Positions 26,195 to 35,414 of a stretch of 64,000 bases of DNA are shown here, piece after piece. The stretch is taken from contig NZ_JACZEP010000001.1 of assembly GCF_014863355.1 (NCBI RefSeq), forward strand, positions 558,001 to 622,000. The letters run 5' to 3'. How positions within the stretch are numbered: position 1 is the first letter of the stretch; each line of letters begins with the position of its first letter. The notes beneath the pieces were generated by a model. The model did not search any database and had not been told where the DNA came from. It saw only the letters and a list, made by a program, of their open reading frames with translations. The translations under genes and the position numbers were made by a program. The stretch is from Aminobacter carboxidus (lineage in GTDB: Bacteria; Pseudomonadota; Alphaproteobacteria; Rhizobiales; Rhizobiaceae).

Positions 26195-27130
26195 CTAGCA
26201 TTTGGTTCCGAGCCAATCAGGCTTTTGCGATTCTTTTTCGATCAGGCGGGTGGCAGTGGCCGTGCCGCGGGCGTTGGCCCAGTCGCGCCAGGCGTGCCAG
26301 AACACCGCCGCAAGCACGATAGCCCCACCGATAAGGCTCGCAACCGGCGGCAGTTCAGCCAGAAACAGCCAGGCAAAGAAGATGCCGCACGGCACTTCGG
26401 CAGTGCCGAGCAGGCCGGCTTCGGCGGCGGGAATGCGGCGCGCGCCCTCGGTCCACAGTATGACGGCAAGGGCAAAGGTGAAGCCGAAGGTGACGAGCGG
26501 CGGAATGCTGTCTGGCAACACGGCGAGCGGATCGACCACCAACCAAGCGGGAATGACGCCGAGAAAGGCCGACACGGCCCCGGCCCATACGACCGAAGCG
26601 TCGCGGAACCGGCGAACAAGTGCCGCATAGAGCGCAAACAGCAAGGTCATCAGCAGTGCCAGGGTGTCGCCGAAGGCATGGCCTCCACCGAGCCCGGACC
26701 AGACCATGACCGCGACGCCGGCGAGGCAGACGGCTGCGGCCAGCGCCGTCTGGCGCCGGAACACCTCGCCGACGATCAGCCAGGCGAACAGCGCGACGAC
26801 GAACGGCACAGTGGCGTAGATGACCACGACATTGGCGACATAGGTGTTCTTGAAGGCGGCTATGAAGGCGATGCTGGAGATCGTGCCCAGGATGGCGAGG
26901 AGCCAGCCCTGCCAGCCGAGATGCAGGCTTTCGCCGGCGCCGTTTCGCCGTCGCCACAAGACATAGGCCGAGATCAGCACGCCGCCGATCAGCCCGCGCC
27001 AGGAGGTGATGGTCAGCGGGTCGGCGTCAACAGACTTTGTCAGGATGCCGGCAAGGCCGAAAACGGCGGCCGAGGCTGCGACGAGCAGCATGCCAAGGCG
27101 GTGCTGAGCGGTTTCGGTTGCTGTCGACAT
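26195..27130 (-). CDS. EamA/DMT-family transporter
   Basis: A 311-residue inner-membrane protein of ten hydrophobic helices arranged as two EamA repeats (first from GMLLVAASAAVFGLAGILTKSV, second from DTLALLMTLLFALYAALVRRF). EamA proteins export or import small metabolites; the substrate is not predictable. The ATG at 27130 has GGGAGG 6 bases upstream. It is divergent from osmC and ends ahead of an intrinsic terminator. Confidence 0.88.
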   Translation of the reverse strand: MSTATETAQHRLGMLLVAASAAVFGLAGILTKSVDADPLTITSWRGLIGGVLISAYVLWRRRNGAGESLHLGWQGWLLAILGTISSIAFIAAFKNTYVANVVVIYATVPFVVALFAWLIVGEVFRRQTALAAAVCLAGVAVMVWSGLGGGHAFGDTLALLMTLLFALYAALVRRFRDASVVWAGAVSAFLGVIPAWLVVDPLAVLPDSIPPLVTFGFTFALAVILWTEGARRIPAAEAGLLGTAEVPCGIFFAWLFLAELPPVASLIGGAIVLAAVFWHAWRDWANARGTATATRLIEKESQKPDWLGTKC

Positions 27131-27240
27131 CTTGGCCTCCCAGGCAGTAGCGTAGCCTATCCCTGTGCCACTGACAGCCTGCTGTCAGGAGACAGGCGTG
27201 CTGGGATGGCGCGGAACTGCTTCGATCAGGGAGGAGAATA

Positions 27241-27747
27241 ATGGATGCCGCACAGTTGAAGGCGCTGCAGACGCCGATGAAGGATGCCTATCGCGAGGAT
27301 GCCGGGCGCGCGCTGATCACGCTACGGGCACGCGGCGCGGTCGACGATCAGTCGATTTCCTGCAAGGTCGATACGGGCCGCGCGATCGTTATCGCAGGAC
27401 TGCATCCGGCGACAGGCGGCAGTGGTATGGAGCTTTGTTCGGGCGACATGCTGCTCGAGGCGCTGGTGGCCTGCGCCGGCGTGACTTTGAAGGCGGTGGC
27501 GACGGCGCTGGAGTTCCGCCTCGGCGAAGCCGTGGTTTCGGCTGAAGGCGATCTCGATTTCCGCGGCACGCTGGGTGTTGCCAAGGACGCGCCGGTCGGC
27601 TTCCGTGCCATCCGGCTTGTCTTCAAGCTCGACACCGACGAGCCGAAGGAGCGCATCGATGCACTGATCAAGCTGACCGAACGCTATTGCGTGGTGTTCC
27701 AGACGCTTAACGTCCGGCCGGAACTGTCGGTTTCGGCTGAACGTTAG
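27241..27747 (+). CDS. OsmC-family protein
   Basis: A 168-residue OsmC/Ohr-fold protein. The two redox-type Cys positions are visible: the first in LVACAGVTLKA and the second in ERYCVVFQTL, together with a conserved GLHPATGGSG block. Members reduce organic hydroperoxides as homodimers; some OsmC-like proteins have other or unknown roles. The ATG follows GGAGGAGAATA. It converges with the DUF1554-like gene only 10 bases away. Confidence 0.88.
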   Translation: MDAAQLKALQTPMKDAYREDAGRALITLRARGAVDDQSISCKVDTGRAIVIAGLHPATGGSGMELCSGDMLLEALVACAGVTLKAVATALEFRLGEAVVSAEGDLDFRGTLGVAKDAPVGFRAIRLVFKLDTDEPKERIDALIKLTERYCVVFQTLNVRPELSVSAER

Positions 27748-27757
27748 GGCTCAGGAC

Positions 27758-28381
27758 CTAATTGGCGGCGAAGCAGTAGAACAGGCCGTCGCCGCCGGTT
27801 CCCTTCAGGGCCTCCTGACCGCAGCCGCCGCGCGAGGCATGCGAGGAGTTCCACGACTTGGCCGCCGCCGAATCGTCGAGGCCCATGCGGTCATGGTGAC
27901 CCATCATCGCCGTACCTTCGCCGTCGCTGGTCCAGTTGTTGCAGGACTGGTCGGCGGCCTTGGTTCCGTCGGGCATCGATCCGGTCAGGATGTCGTGCTT
28001 GTTGGGCTGGTCGCCGCGGCCATTGATGGCGTTGCCCTTCTCGTCGAGGGCGGTTTCCTTGTTGATGTTGTTGGCATCGCTGTGCAGCGAGGCGACATCG
28101 TCGGCGATCTTCTGGCCCTTGGCGTTGGCCCATGGGCCCTTGCCGATGCGATCCTTGGCATCGGTGTCGCTGGTCGAGAGATAGGCGTGCCAAGTCTTGC
28201 CGGTCGAGCCGGCGGCTTCGGCCAGGCTCTGGCAATGGGCGTCGGCACCCGCGAGGCCGCCGAGATTGGCACCCTTGCCGAGGCCGGTGCTGGTGACGAA
28301 GAAGCTCATCGTGCCGTCCTGGGCGCTGGCCGCCGACAGGCCGGCAAACAGCACCGCAGACATCAGAAGAATGCGTTTCAT
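27758..28381 (-). CDS. Secreted lectin-like (DUF1554-type) protein
   Basis: A 207-residue protein with a clear signal peptide (MKRILLMSAVLFAGLSAASA, cleavage before QDG). The mature part opens MSFFVTSTGLGKGANLGGLAGADAHCQSLAEAAG, the pattern seen in DUF1554 proteins with an endostatin/C-type-lectin-like fold, and ends GDGLFYCFAAN. Four Cys in the mature protein may form disulfides. ATG 28381 was chosen for its GGGAGGA site and signal peptide; an upstream GTG/ATG adds 13 residues. Probably periplasmic or extracellular; ligand unknown. Confidence 0.75.
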   Translation of the reverse strand: MKRILLMSAVLFAGLSAASAQDGTMSFFVTSTGLGKGANLGGLAGADAHCQSLAEAAGSTGKTWHAYLSTSDTDAKDRIGKGPWANAKGQKIADDVASLHSDANNINKETALDEKGNAINGRGDQPNKHDILTGSMPDGTKAADQSCNNWTSDGEGTAMMGHHDRMGLDDSAAAKSWNSSHASRGGCGQEALKGTGGDGLFYCFAAN

Positions 28382-28466
28382 CGAATGTTCCTCCCTCATT
28401 TTCTTGGTTGAGGGCCGCAAAGCTAGGACTGGCCGAAATCACCGGCCAATCACGCTTGCGTGTCGC

Positions 28467-30233
28467 CTACATCGGCCAGACCAGCATCAGCATCGGCACC
28501 GCGACGAGGATGACCAGCAGCGATAGCGGCAGGCCAAGGCGGGGATAGTCGGAGAAGCGGTAGCCGCCGGGGCCCATCACCAGCGTGTTGCACTGGTGGC
28601 CTATGGGGGTGAGGAAATCGCAGCCGGCGCCGATCGCCACCGCCATCAGGAAGGCTTCCGGGCGATAGCCGAGCGTCGTGGCAAATCCCGCAGCAATGGG
28701 GGCGACGACGAGCACGGTTGCGGCATTGTTGAGGAACGGGGTGACGGCCATCGCCACGACCATGATCAGCGTCAGCGCACCGGCAGGCGGCAGCGTCGAG
28801 GCGAACTCGGCGAGCCAGGCGGAAATGATGTCGGTGGCGCCGGTCCGGCGCAGCGAGTCGCTGACCGGGATGAGGGCGGCCAGCATCACCAGGATCGGGC
28901 CGTCGATCGCGCCATAGACCTCACGCAACGGGATGACGCGGAACAGGACCATGGCGACCGCAGCCGTGAAGAAGGCCAGCGGCACCGGCAACAAGCCTAG
29001 GGCGGTGGCGCCCATGGCGGCGACGAGGATGGCGAGCGGGACGATGCCGCGTCGGACGCTGCCGAGCAGGATCGACCTTTCGGCCAGCGGCAAACAGCCG
29101 AGCTCGCGCAGGATGTCGGGTAGCGTCTGCCGATTGCCCTGGAGCACCACCACATCGCCCATGCGCAGCGTAACCGCACCGAGCCGCTCCTGGATACGTT
29201 CGCCCTTGCGGCTGACAGCCAGCAGATTGACGTTGAAGCGGTCGTACAGCGCCAGGCGCTGCGCCGAACCGCCGATCAGGCTCGAATTCTCGCCGATGAC
29301 CGCCTCGACGGCGGCCGCGGCATGCTTGCCGCCGGCGGAGTCGCGGCTGCCGGTGACGCTGAGCTTTGCCTGGGTGACGATGCTGTCCAGCGCCTCGGGC
29401 ACGCCTTCGATCAACAGGATGTCGCCTTCGCGCAGGATAACGTCAGGGAACGGCGTGACATGGAGCGCGCGCGAACGCAGGATCGAAGTGACCACGGCGC
29501 GGCTGCCGCCGAGCTTCAGCAGGTCGGCCAAGGTTTTGCCGACGACGGTGGAATCGCCGACGAGCCGGGCTTCGGTGACATAGTTGTTGACGTCGAGAGC
29601 CTCGTGGATCGAGGCCGAGGCGCGGGTGCGGATTGGCAAAAGCCAGTAGAACAGCACCAGAAAGACAAGGCCGGAGACCGCAAGCGCGGCACCCACCGGG
29701 GTGAAATCGAACATCGAAAAGGCTTCGCCGGTCATCTCCTGGCGCACGCGCGACACCACGATGTTGGGCGAGGTGCCGACCAGCGTCATCAACCCGCCGA
29801 GCAGCGAACCGAAGGCCATCGGCATCAAAAACACCGAGGGCGAGGTGTTGGAGCGGCGGGCGAACTGGAAGGCGATCGGGATCATGATCGCCAACGCGCC
29901 GATGTTCTTCACGAAAGCCGAGAGGATAGTGACGATGATGACCAGCAGCGCCAGTTGCGCCCTGACGCTCGAGACTTCGGGGGCGAAGCGCTGGATGGCA
30001 TATTCCATGATGCCGGAGCGCGCGACGCCGGCGCTGACCAGCAGCGCTGAGCCGACGATGATGACGATGTCGTCGCTGAAGCCGCTGAAGGCTTCAGCCT
30101 GCGGCACGATGCCGATCGCAACGGCTGCGATCAATGCCCCACAGGCGACCAGATCATAACGGAACCGGCCCCAGACGAACGCCGCCATCATCAACGCAAT
30201 GACGGCGAAAGACATCATCTGGTCGGTGGTCAT
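28467..30233 (-). CDS. SLC13-family permease with two RCK_C (TrkA-C) domains
   Basis: A 588-residue inner-membrane transporter. N-terminal helices contain AFVKNIGALAIMIPIA and MPMAFGSLLGGLMTLVGTSPNIVVSRV, hallmark of the ArsB/NhaD/DASS (SLC13) superfamily. A central soluble part (about 205-390) has two TrkA-C-like units (VGKTLADLLKLGGSRAVVTSILR; RMGDVVVLQG), and a second helical bundle follows, ending with NNAATVLVVAPIAA. Such proteins carry anions, sulfate or dicarboxylates. The RCK_C units suggest ligand gating. The start (ATG 30233) is the first Met before the membrane segment; its ribosome-binding site is weak. No regulatory gene is beside it. Confidence 0.85.
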   Translation of the reverse strand: MTTDQMMSFAVIALMMAAFVWGRFRYDLVACGALIAAVAIGIVPQAEAFSGFSDDIVIIVGSALLVSAGVARSGIMEYAIQRFAPEVSSVRAQLALLVIIVTILSAFVKNIGALAIMIPIAFQFARRSNTSPSVFLMPMAFGSLLGGLMTLVGTSPNIVVSRVRQEMTGEAFSMFDFTPVGAALAVSGLVFLVLFYWLLPIRTRASASIHEALDVNNYVTEARLVGDSTVVGKTLADLLKLGGSRAVVTSILRSRALHVTPFPDVILREGDILLIEGVPEALDSIVTQAKLSVTGSRDSAGGKHAAAAVEAVIGENSSLIGGSAQRLALYDRFNVNLLAVSRKGERIQERLGAVTLRMGDVVVLQGNRQTLPDILRELGCLPLAERSILLGSVRRGIVPLAILVAAMGATALGLLPVPLAFFTAAVAMVLFRVIPLREVYGAIDGPILVMLAALIPVSDSLRRTGATDIISAWLAEFASTLPPAGALTLIMVVAMAVTPFLNNAATVLVVAPIAAGFATTLGYRPEAFLMAVAIGAGCDFLTPIGHQCNTLVMGPGGYRFSDYPRLGLPLSLLVILVAVPMLMLVWPM

Positions 30234-30396
30234 GCGGCCGATGTCCCCACATTGCGGCGCGCGCCCGGATGGACGCTTCAACTACTTCCAGTCCCCGCAC
30301 CGGTGCGATGCGCTCAGGCGGTGGTCAACGCGACAACCGCGATATCGTTGCTTCGTCGGCGGCGGTGCCGCCGGCTACTTCGTCCGGGCGCTGCGC

Positions 30397-31146
30397 TCAG
30401 GCAGGCTTCTGGTGGGAAACCCAGCGCTGTTCGCGGATCTGGTAGATCTGGCCAGTGCGAGTGAGGGCGGGGTCGACCATCTGCAGGATGTGGCTTGCCG
30501 TCTCGGACGGATGGGCGACGGTCGCCGGATCCTCGCCGGGCACGGCAAGGGCGCGCATCGCGGTGCGGCTGGTACCCGGGTCGAAGATGTTGACGCGCAG
30601 GGCGGTGTTCTTGGTCTCGTCGGCCCATGAACGGGCAAGTGCTTCGACGGCTGCCTTGGAGGCGGCATAGGGCGCCCAGAAGGCGCGCGCCGAGTGGGCG
30701 GAACCCGAGCTGACGATGACGGCGCGGCCGGCATCCGACTTGCGCAACAGCGGATCGACCGAGCGGATCAGGCGCCAGGTGCCGGTGACGTTGACGGCCA
30801 TGACCTTGTCGAAAACCTTGGCCTCGACATGGCCGATAGGCGCGATGACGCCGAGCACGGCGGCATTGGCGACCAGTATGTCGAGCTTGCCCCAGCGATC
30901 GTTGATCGAGCTGCCCAAGCGGTCGATGCCGGCCATGTCGGTGAGGTCGAGCGGCACCAGTGTCGCCTGGCCACCCGCCGCCTTGATCTCGTCATCGAGT
31001 TCTTCCAGCCCGCCGACCGTACGCGCCACGGCAATCACATGCGCGCCCGCCGCGGCAAGCTGCTTGGCCGTGTTGTAGCCGATGCCGCGCGATGCGCCGG
31101 TGACAAGCGCGATGCGGCCGGAGAGGTCGGGAGTGGTTGTCATCAT
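30397..31146 (-). CDS. SDR-family NAD(P)-dependent oxidoreductase
   Basis: A 249-residue classical SDR: cofactor motif TGASRGIG, VANAA (variant of NNAG), catalytic Ser in SSGSAHSA and YAASK (YxxxK). It should oxidise or reduce a small alcohol or ketone using NAD(P). Substrate unknown. It could start at either of two Met codons (31146 or 31143). Lies upstream on the minus strand of the SLC13 gene with a 163-base gap, and divergent from DoxX. In related genomes an SDR is often found near purF, as here (recollection). Confidence 0.88.
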   Translation of the reverse strand: MMTTTPDLSGRIALVTGASRGIGYNTAKQLAAAGAHVIAVARTVGGLEELDDEIKAAGGQATLVPLDLTDMAGIDRLGSSINDRWGKLDILVANAAVLGVIAPIGHVEAKVFDKVMAVNVTGTWRLIRSVDPLLRKSDAGRAVIVSSGSAHSARAFWAPYAASKAAVEALARSWADETKNTALRVNIFDPGTSRTAMRALAVPGEDPATVAHPSETASHILQMVDPALTRTGQIYQIREQRWVSHQKPA

Positions 31147-31328
31147 GGCATCCAGTTCGATCTTGTCGGTCCGCAGCCTGATAGGACGATTTTATCAGGA
31201 ACAAAACCCCGCAAGGGAGATTGAACGTCGACTCGGTGCCGCATCTGGGTTTTTTCGTGCCTGGCTGTCGGACTTGCCGGCTCTCGGGCGTCCTGGATTG
31301 AGAGCGTCATAGTCACAAGGGGCAACCC

Positions 31329-31745
31329 ATGAGAACCGTTGCAATCCTCATCGCCCGGCTGATCTTTGCAGGTGCCTTCGCCATGGCAGCCGTGTTCAAG
31401 TTTGCCGGCATGGCTGACACCGCCGCCTATATCGAGGCCGCCGGCTTTCCGTTCCCGTTGCTGCTGGCATGGTTCGCAGCCATCTTCGAGACGGGCCTCG
31501 TGCTGGCCTTCCTGACCGGCGCGTTCTTTTCGGAAGCCGCGCTGCTCGCCGGGGCCTATGTGATCTTCCTGGCTTTCGCCTTCCACGGCCCGTCGCTCTG
31601 GCAGGGCAACCAGGCCGAGTTCGGTTTTTTCGTCGACCACTTCACTTTCCTGGCCGGGTTGCTGTTTGCAGCCGTCCACGGGCCCGGCGAAAAGCTGGCC
31701 GTGCGCCTGGGCATACTGTGGAAGGAGACGGCAGCCGCCCGCTGA
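31329..31745 (+). CDS. DoxX-family membrane protein
   Basis: A 138-residue protein with four hydrophobic helices and the DoxX pattern (LIARLIFAGAFAMAAVFKFAGM at the N-terminus; ETGLVLAFLTGAFFSEAALLAGAYVIFLAF in the middle). DoxX-like proteins are linked to redox and thiol stress complexes in some bacteria, but no substrate is established. Its promoter region is shared with the divergent SDR gene. Converges on purF with 22 bases between stops. Confidence 0.85.
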   Translation: MRTVAILIARLIFAGAFAMAAVFKFAGMADTAAYIEAAGFPFPLLLAWFAAIFETGLVLAFLTGAFFSEAALLAGAYVIFLAFAFHGPSLWQGNQAEFGFFVDHFTFLAGLLFAAVHGPGEKLAVRLGILWKETAAAR

Positions 31746-31767
31746 TGCGGGCGCTGCTGCGAGGGGA

Positions 31768-33237
31768 TCAACCGCCGCCGTTGGCCAGCAGCGACAGCGA
31801 ACGCACGTTGTCGGTGCCTTCGAGGTCGAGCAGGCGGGTCGGATACTGGCCGGAGAAGCAGGCGTCGCAATATTGCGGCTGCTCGGCGTTGCGGCTCGTC
31901 TCGCCAACGGCGCGGTAGAGGCCGTCCATCGACAGGAAACCGAGCGAGTCGACGCGGATGAATTCGGCCATCTCCTCGACCGTCATGCGCGAGGCCAGGA
32001 GCTTCGACTTTTCCGGCGTGTCGACGCCGTAGAAGCAGGACGCGCGGGTGGGCGGCGAGGCGATGCGCATGTGCACTTCCTTGGCGCCCGCGTCGCGCAC
32101 CATCTGCACGATCTTCTGGCTGGTGGTGCCGCGCACGATGGAATCGTCGACCAGCACGATGCGCTTGCCCTCGATCATGCGGCGGTTGGCATTGTGCTTG
32201 AGCTTGACGCCCATGTGGCGAATGGAATCGCCCGGCGAAATGAAGGTCCGGCCGACATAGTGGTTGCGGATGATGCCGAGCTCGAAAGGAATGCCTGCCT
32301 GCTGCGAGAAGCCGATAGCGGCTGGAGTGCCGGAATCCGGCACCGGCACGACGATGTCGGCGTCGACAGGGCTTTCAATGGCAAGTTCTGCACCGATGCT
32401 CTTGCGCACGTCATAGACGTTGCGGCCTTCGACCGAGGAATCGGGACGGGCAAAATAGACATACTCGAAGATGCAGAAACGCGACTTCTGCGGCTCGAAC
32501 GGGAAGATGCTCTCGATACCCTTGGAAGTGACGATGACCATCTCGCCGGGCTTGAGGTCGCGCACGAAACGCGCACCGATGATGTCGAGCGCGCAGGTTT
32601 CCGAGGCGAGAATCCAGGCGCCGTCGAGGTCGCCGAGCACCAACGGGCGAATGCCCAATGGATCGCGGCAGCCGATCATCTTCTTCGATGACAGCGCGAC
32701 CAGCGAGAACGCGCCTTCGACCTGGCGCACCGCATCGATGAAGCGGGCGTTGAGGTCGCGTTCCTTCGAGGTGGCGACCAGGTGCAGGATGGTCTCTGTG
32801 TCGGAGGTCGACGAGAAGATCGAGCCCTGCTTCTGCAGGGCGCGCTGTACCGTCATGGCATTGGTCAGGTTGCCGTTATGCGCAACCGCGAAGCCGCCAT
32901 CGGCGAGCTCGGCGAAGAAAGGCTGGATGTTGCGCACGCCTGCACCGCCTGTCGTGGCATAACGGGTATGGCCGATGGCGCGGTTGCCCTTGAGGCTGTC
33001 GATGACGCGCTGCTTGGTGAAGGTGTCGCCGATCAGGCCGACATGGCGCTCGACGTGGAACTGGCTGCCGTCGTAGCTGACGATGCCGGCGGCCTCCTGG
33101 CCGCGATGTTGGAGCGCATGCAGCCCCAGCGTGACGATTGCCGCGGCGTCCTGTCGGCCAAAAATGCCGAACACACCGCATTCGTCGTGGAAATGATCAT
33201 CGGCTTCCGCGGAAAGCACGTCAGCTGCGTCTGCCAT
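31768..33237 (-). CDS. purF: Amidophosphoribosyltransferase
   Basis: A 489-residue enzyme for the first committed step of purine synthesis (PRPP + glutamine to phosphoribosylamine). It has the glutaminase nucleophile Cys20 in DECGVFGIFG preceded by a short propeptide to be removed, the PRPP loop IVLVDDSIVRGTTS, and C-terminal Cys residues (CFYGVDT, YCDACFSGQYP) fitting the Fe-S-binding PurF subtype. Downstream of cvpA in the same orientation with an 81-base gap. Confidence 0.97.
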   Translation of the reverse strand: MADAADVLSAEADDHFHDECGVFGIFGRQDAAAIVTLGLHALQHRGQEAAGIVSYDGSQFHVERHVGLIGDTFTKQRVIDSLKGNRAIGHTRYATTGGAGVRNIQPFFAELADGGFAVAHNGNLTNAMTVQRALQKQGSIFSSTSDTETILHLVATSKERDLNARFIDAVRQVEGAFSLVALSSKKMIGCRDPLGIRPLVLGDLDGAWILASETCALDIIGARFVRDLKPGEMVIVTSKGIESIFPFEPQKSRFCIFEYVYFARPDSSVEGRNVYDVRKSIGAELAIESPVDADIVVPVPDSGTPAAIGFSQQAGIPFELGIIRNHYVGRTFISPGDSIRHMGVKLKHNANRRMIEGKRIVLVDDSIVRGTTSQKIVQMVRDAGAKEVHMRIASPPTRASCFYGVDTPEKSKLLASRMTVEEMAEFIRVDSLGFLSMDGLYRAVGETSRNAEQPQYCDACFSGQYPTRLLDLEGTDNVRSLSLLANGGG

Positions 33238-33318
33238 CGGGGGCGGCCTCTTGTCGCAAAAACGCTATATAGTGCGATGAGGCGGGAAGGGCAACGCGCC
33301 ATCCCGCCTCAGGCGAAA

Positions 33319-33921
33319 TCAGTTGTTGGTCGGCGCCGGTTCGGCGGGCGTGTCACCTTCGGCAGGAGCTTCGGCCGGCGGCGTGGCCGTGCCGGCCTCT
33401 GGCTCGCCGCCCTGCGGATTGAGCTTCTTGAGGATCGAGTTCTCGGGATCCTCGGGCAGCAGGTTCTCGATCGACGTGCCGATGCTCTCGAGCAGTGGGC
33501 GCGACTTGGCTTCGGACACCCAGGCAGGCGCGTTGGGGCCGACCAGCCAGTTGAAGAACAAAAGGCCGACGGCAACGACCAGGATGCCGCGGGCAGCGCC
33601 ATAGAGGAAGCCGAGCGTGCGATCGAGCGCGCCGATGCGGCTGTCGATGATGAAGTCGGCGATCTTCATGGTAACGATGGTGACGATGATCAGCGCGATG
33701 ATGAAAACGATGCCGGCAGCAGCTGCCATGGCGATCTTTTCGTTGTCGATGTAGGGCTGAACGTAAGGCACCACCGGCTTGTAGAAGAAGAATGCGGCAG
33801 CGGCAGCGGCGGCCCAGGAGGCGACCGAAAGCACCTCGCGCGAAAAGCCGCGCACCATGGCGAGCATCGCCGAGACCAGGGTGAAGCCGACAAGAATTCC
33901 GTCAAGCAGCGTAATCGGCAT
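33319..33921 (-). CDS. cvpA: CvpA-family inner-membrane protein
   Basis: A 200-residue protein with four hydrophobic helices (LLDGILVGFTLVSAMLAMVRGF..., IVFIIALIIVTIVTMKIADFII, ILVVAVGLLFFNWLVG) and a long Pro/Ala/Glu-rich C-terminal tail. CvpA is required for colicin V production in E. coli and is usually linked to purF, as here. Start set at ATG 33921 (MPITLLDG); a GTG at 33930 is an alternative that has closer GGAG spacing. The molecular role is unknown. Confidence 0.9.
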   Translation of the reverse strand: MPITLLDGILVGFTLVSAMLAMVRGFSREVLSVASWAAAAAAAFFFYKPVVPYVQPYIDNEKIAMAAAAGIVFIIALIIVTIVTMKIADFIIDSRIGALDRTLGFLYGAARGILVVAVGLLFFNWLVGPNAPAWVSEAKSRPLLESIGTSIENLLPEDPENSILKKLNPQGGEPEAGTATPPAEAPAEGDTPAEPAPTNN

Positions 33922-33949
33922 CGTGTCCACTCACTCCATGGCGACGGTT

Positions 33950-35353
33950 TCAGTCCGTCTCTTCCGCGCGGCTTCGCCTTGAGCCGGCTATCCGCGCCAC
34001 CAGATCCGCGAGTGCGGTCGGCTGGAACGATCCGGCTCCGATTCCACCTGCGAGCTCCCCACTGCCGGAGGGCAGCACTGCCCTTCCGAAGCCCAACTTT
34101 TCGGCCTCTTTAAGGCGCTGCTGCGCATGCGCAACCGGCCTTACGGCGCCTGAAAGGCTGATTTCGCCGAAATAGACGCAATCAGCGGGCAGGGCAAGGC
34201 CGGTGAGCGATGAAACCAGTGCGGAAGCCACAGCGAGATCTGCGGCCGGCTCGGAGATGCGGTAACCGCCGGCGACGTTGAGATAGACGTCATGCTGGCC
34301 GAAGCGCACGCCGCAATGGGCTTCGAGCACGGCGAGGATCATCGACAGGCGCGAAGAATCCCAGCCGACGACGGCGCGGCGCGGCGTACCCAGCGTCGAG
34401 GCAGCAACGAGCGCCTGGATTTCGACCAGCACCGGCCGCGTGCCTTCGATCGCGGCGAAGACCGCAGCCCCCGGCGCCTTGGCGTGGCGCTCGCCCAAAA
34501 ACAGCTCGGACGGGTTGGCGACCTCACGCAGGCCCTTGTCGGACATTTCGAAGACACCGATCTCGTCGGTCGGGCCGAAGCGGTTCTTGACGGTGCGCAG
34601 GATGCGGAAATGATGGCCGCCTTCGCCCTCGAAATAGAGCACGCCGTCGACCATGTGCTCGACGACACGGGGACCGGCGATCTGGCCCTCCTTGGTGACG
34701 TGACCGACAAGCACGACGGCAGCACCTGTCGACTTGGCGTAGCGGATCATCGCCTGGGATGCCGCGCGCACCTGGGTCACCGTGCCCGGTGCCGAATCGG
34801 CGAGGTCGGTCCACAACGTCTGGATCGAATCGATGATGACAAGGTCGGGCCGCTTGCCCTCGGCGATGGTGGCCAGGATGTCTTCGACATTGGTCTCGGC
34901 GGCGAGTTCGACCGGCGAGGAGGCGACGCCGAGGCGCTGTGCGCGCAGCCGGATCTGGGCCACCGCTTCTTCGCCCGAGACGTAGACGACGCGGTGGCCG
35001 CGCGATGCGAGTGCTGCCGCTGCCTGGGTCAAAAGCGTCGATTTGCCAATGCCGGGATCGCCGCCGATTAACAGCGCCGAGCCGCGCACGAAGCCGCCGC
35101 CGGTGGCCCGGTCGAGTTCGCCGATGCCCGAGACGATGCGCGGTGCATCTTCGATGTCGCCGTCGAGCGAGGTAAGGGTAACGGGGCGGCCCTTGCGCGC
35201 GCTCTTGAGCGAGCCGGGGCCGGAGCCGATGCCGCCTGACGTGCCTTCTTCGACGAGCGTGTTCCACTCGCCGCAGGAATCGCACTTGCCGGCCCAGCGC
35301 TGATGCGCTGAACCGCAATTCTGGCAGATGAATTGAACGCGGGCTTTAGCCAT
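33950..35353 (-). CDS. radA: DNA repair/recombination protein RadA
   Basis: A 467-residue RadA (Sms). N-terminal zinc finger CQNCGSAHQRWAGKCDSC, Walker A GGDPGIGKST, Walker B-type LVIIDSIQ, the RadA-specific KNRFG motif and a C-terminal Lon-protease-like domain (AVASALVSSL, GEISLSGAVRPVAHAQQRLKEA). RadA promotes branch migration in recombination. ATG 35353 begins the zinc finger; the open frame upstream has no family similarity. It is 28 bases upstream of cvpA and 61 bases downstream of dnaB. Confidence 0.95.
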   Translation of the reverse strand: MAKARVQFICQNCGSAHQRWAGKCDSCGEWNTLVEEGTSGGIGSGPGSLKSARKGRPVTLTSLDGDIEDAPRIVSGIGELDRATGGGFVRGSALLIGGDPGIGKSTLLTQAAAALASRGHRVVYVSGEEAVAQIRLRAQRLGVASSPVELAAETNVEDILATIAEGKRPDLVIIDSIQTLWTDLADSAPGTVTQVRAASQAMIRYAKSTGAAVVLVGHVTKEGQIAGPRVVEHMVDGVLYFEGEGGHHFRILRTVKNRFGPTDEIGVFEMSDKGLREVANPSELFLGERHAKAPGAAVFAAIEGTRPVLVEIQALVAASTLGTPRRAVVGWDSSRLSMILAVLEAHCGVRFGQHDVYLNVAGGYRISEPAADLAVASALVSSLTGLALPADCVYFGEISLSGAVRPVAHAQQRLKEAEKLGFGRAVLPSGSGELAGGIGAGSFQPTALADLVARIAGSRRSRAEETD

Positions 35354-35414
35354 GCCGGAAGCCCTGCAATGCTGGTGGGGAAAGGTCGCGAAGAAGCGAA
35401 GCGTTGGACAAAGC

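Noticed and set aside
26126-27241. Long plus-strand open frame (371 codons) antisense to the DMT transporter
   Set aside because: The minus strand has a clear EamA transporter with a good RBS and terminator; the plus frame is Arg/Gly/Asp-rich with no recognisable family, typical of antisense frames in GC-rich DNA.
32782-34113. Plus-strand 443-codon frame across purF/cvpA
   Set aside because: Shadow frame crossing two certain minus-strand genes and the gap between them.
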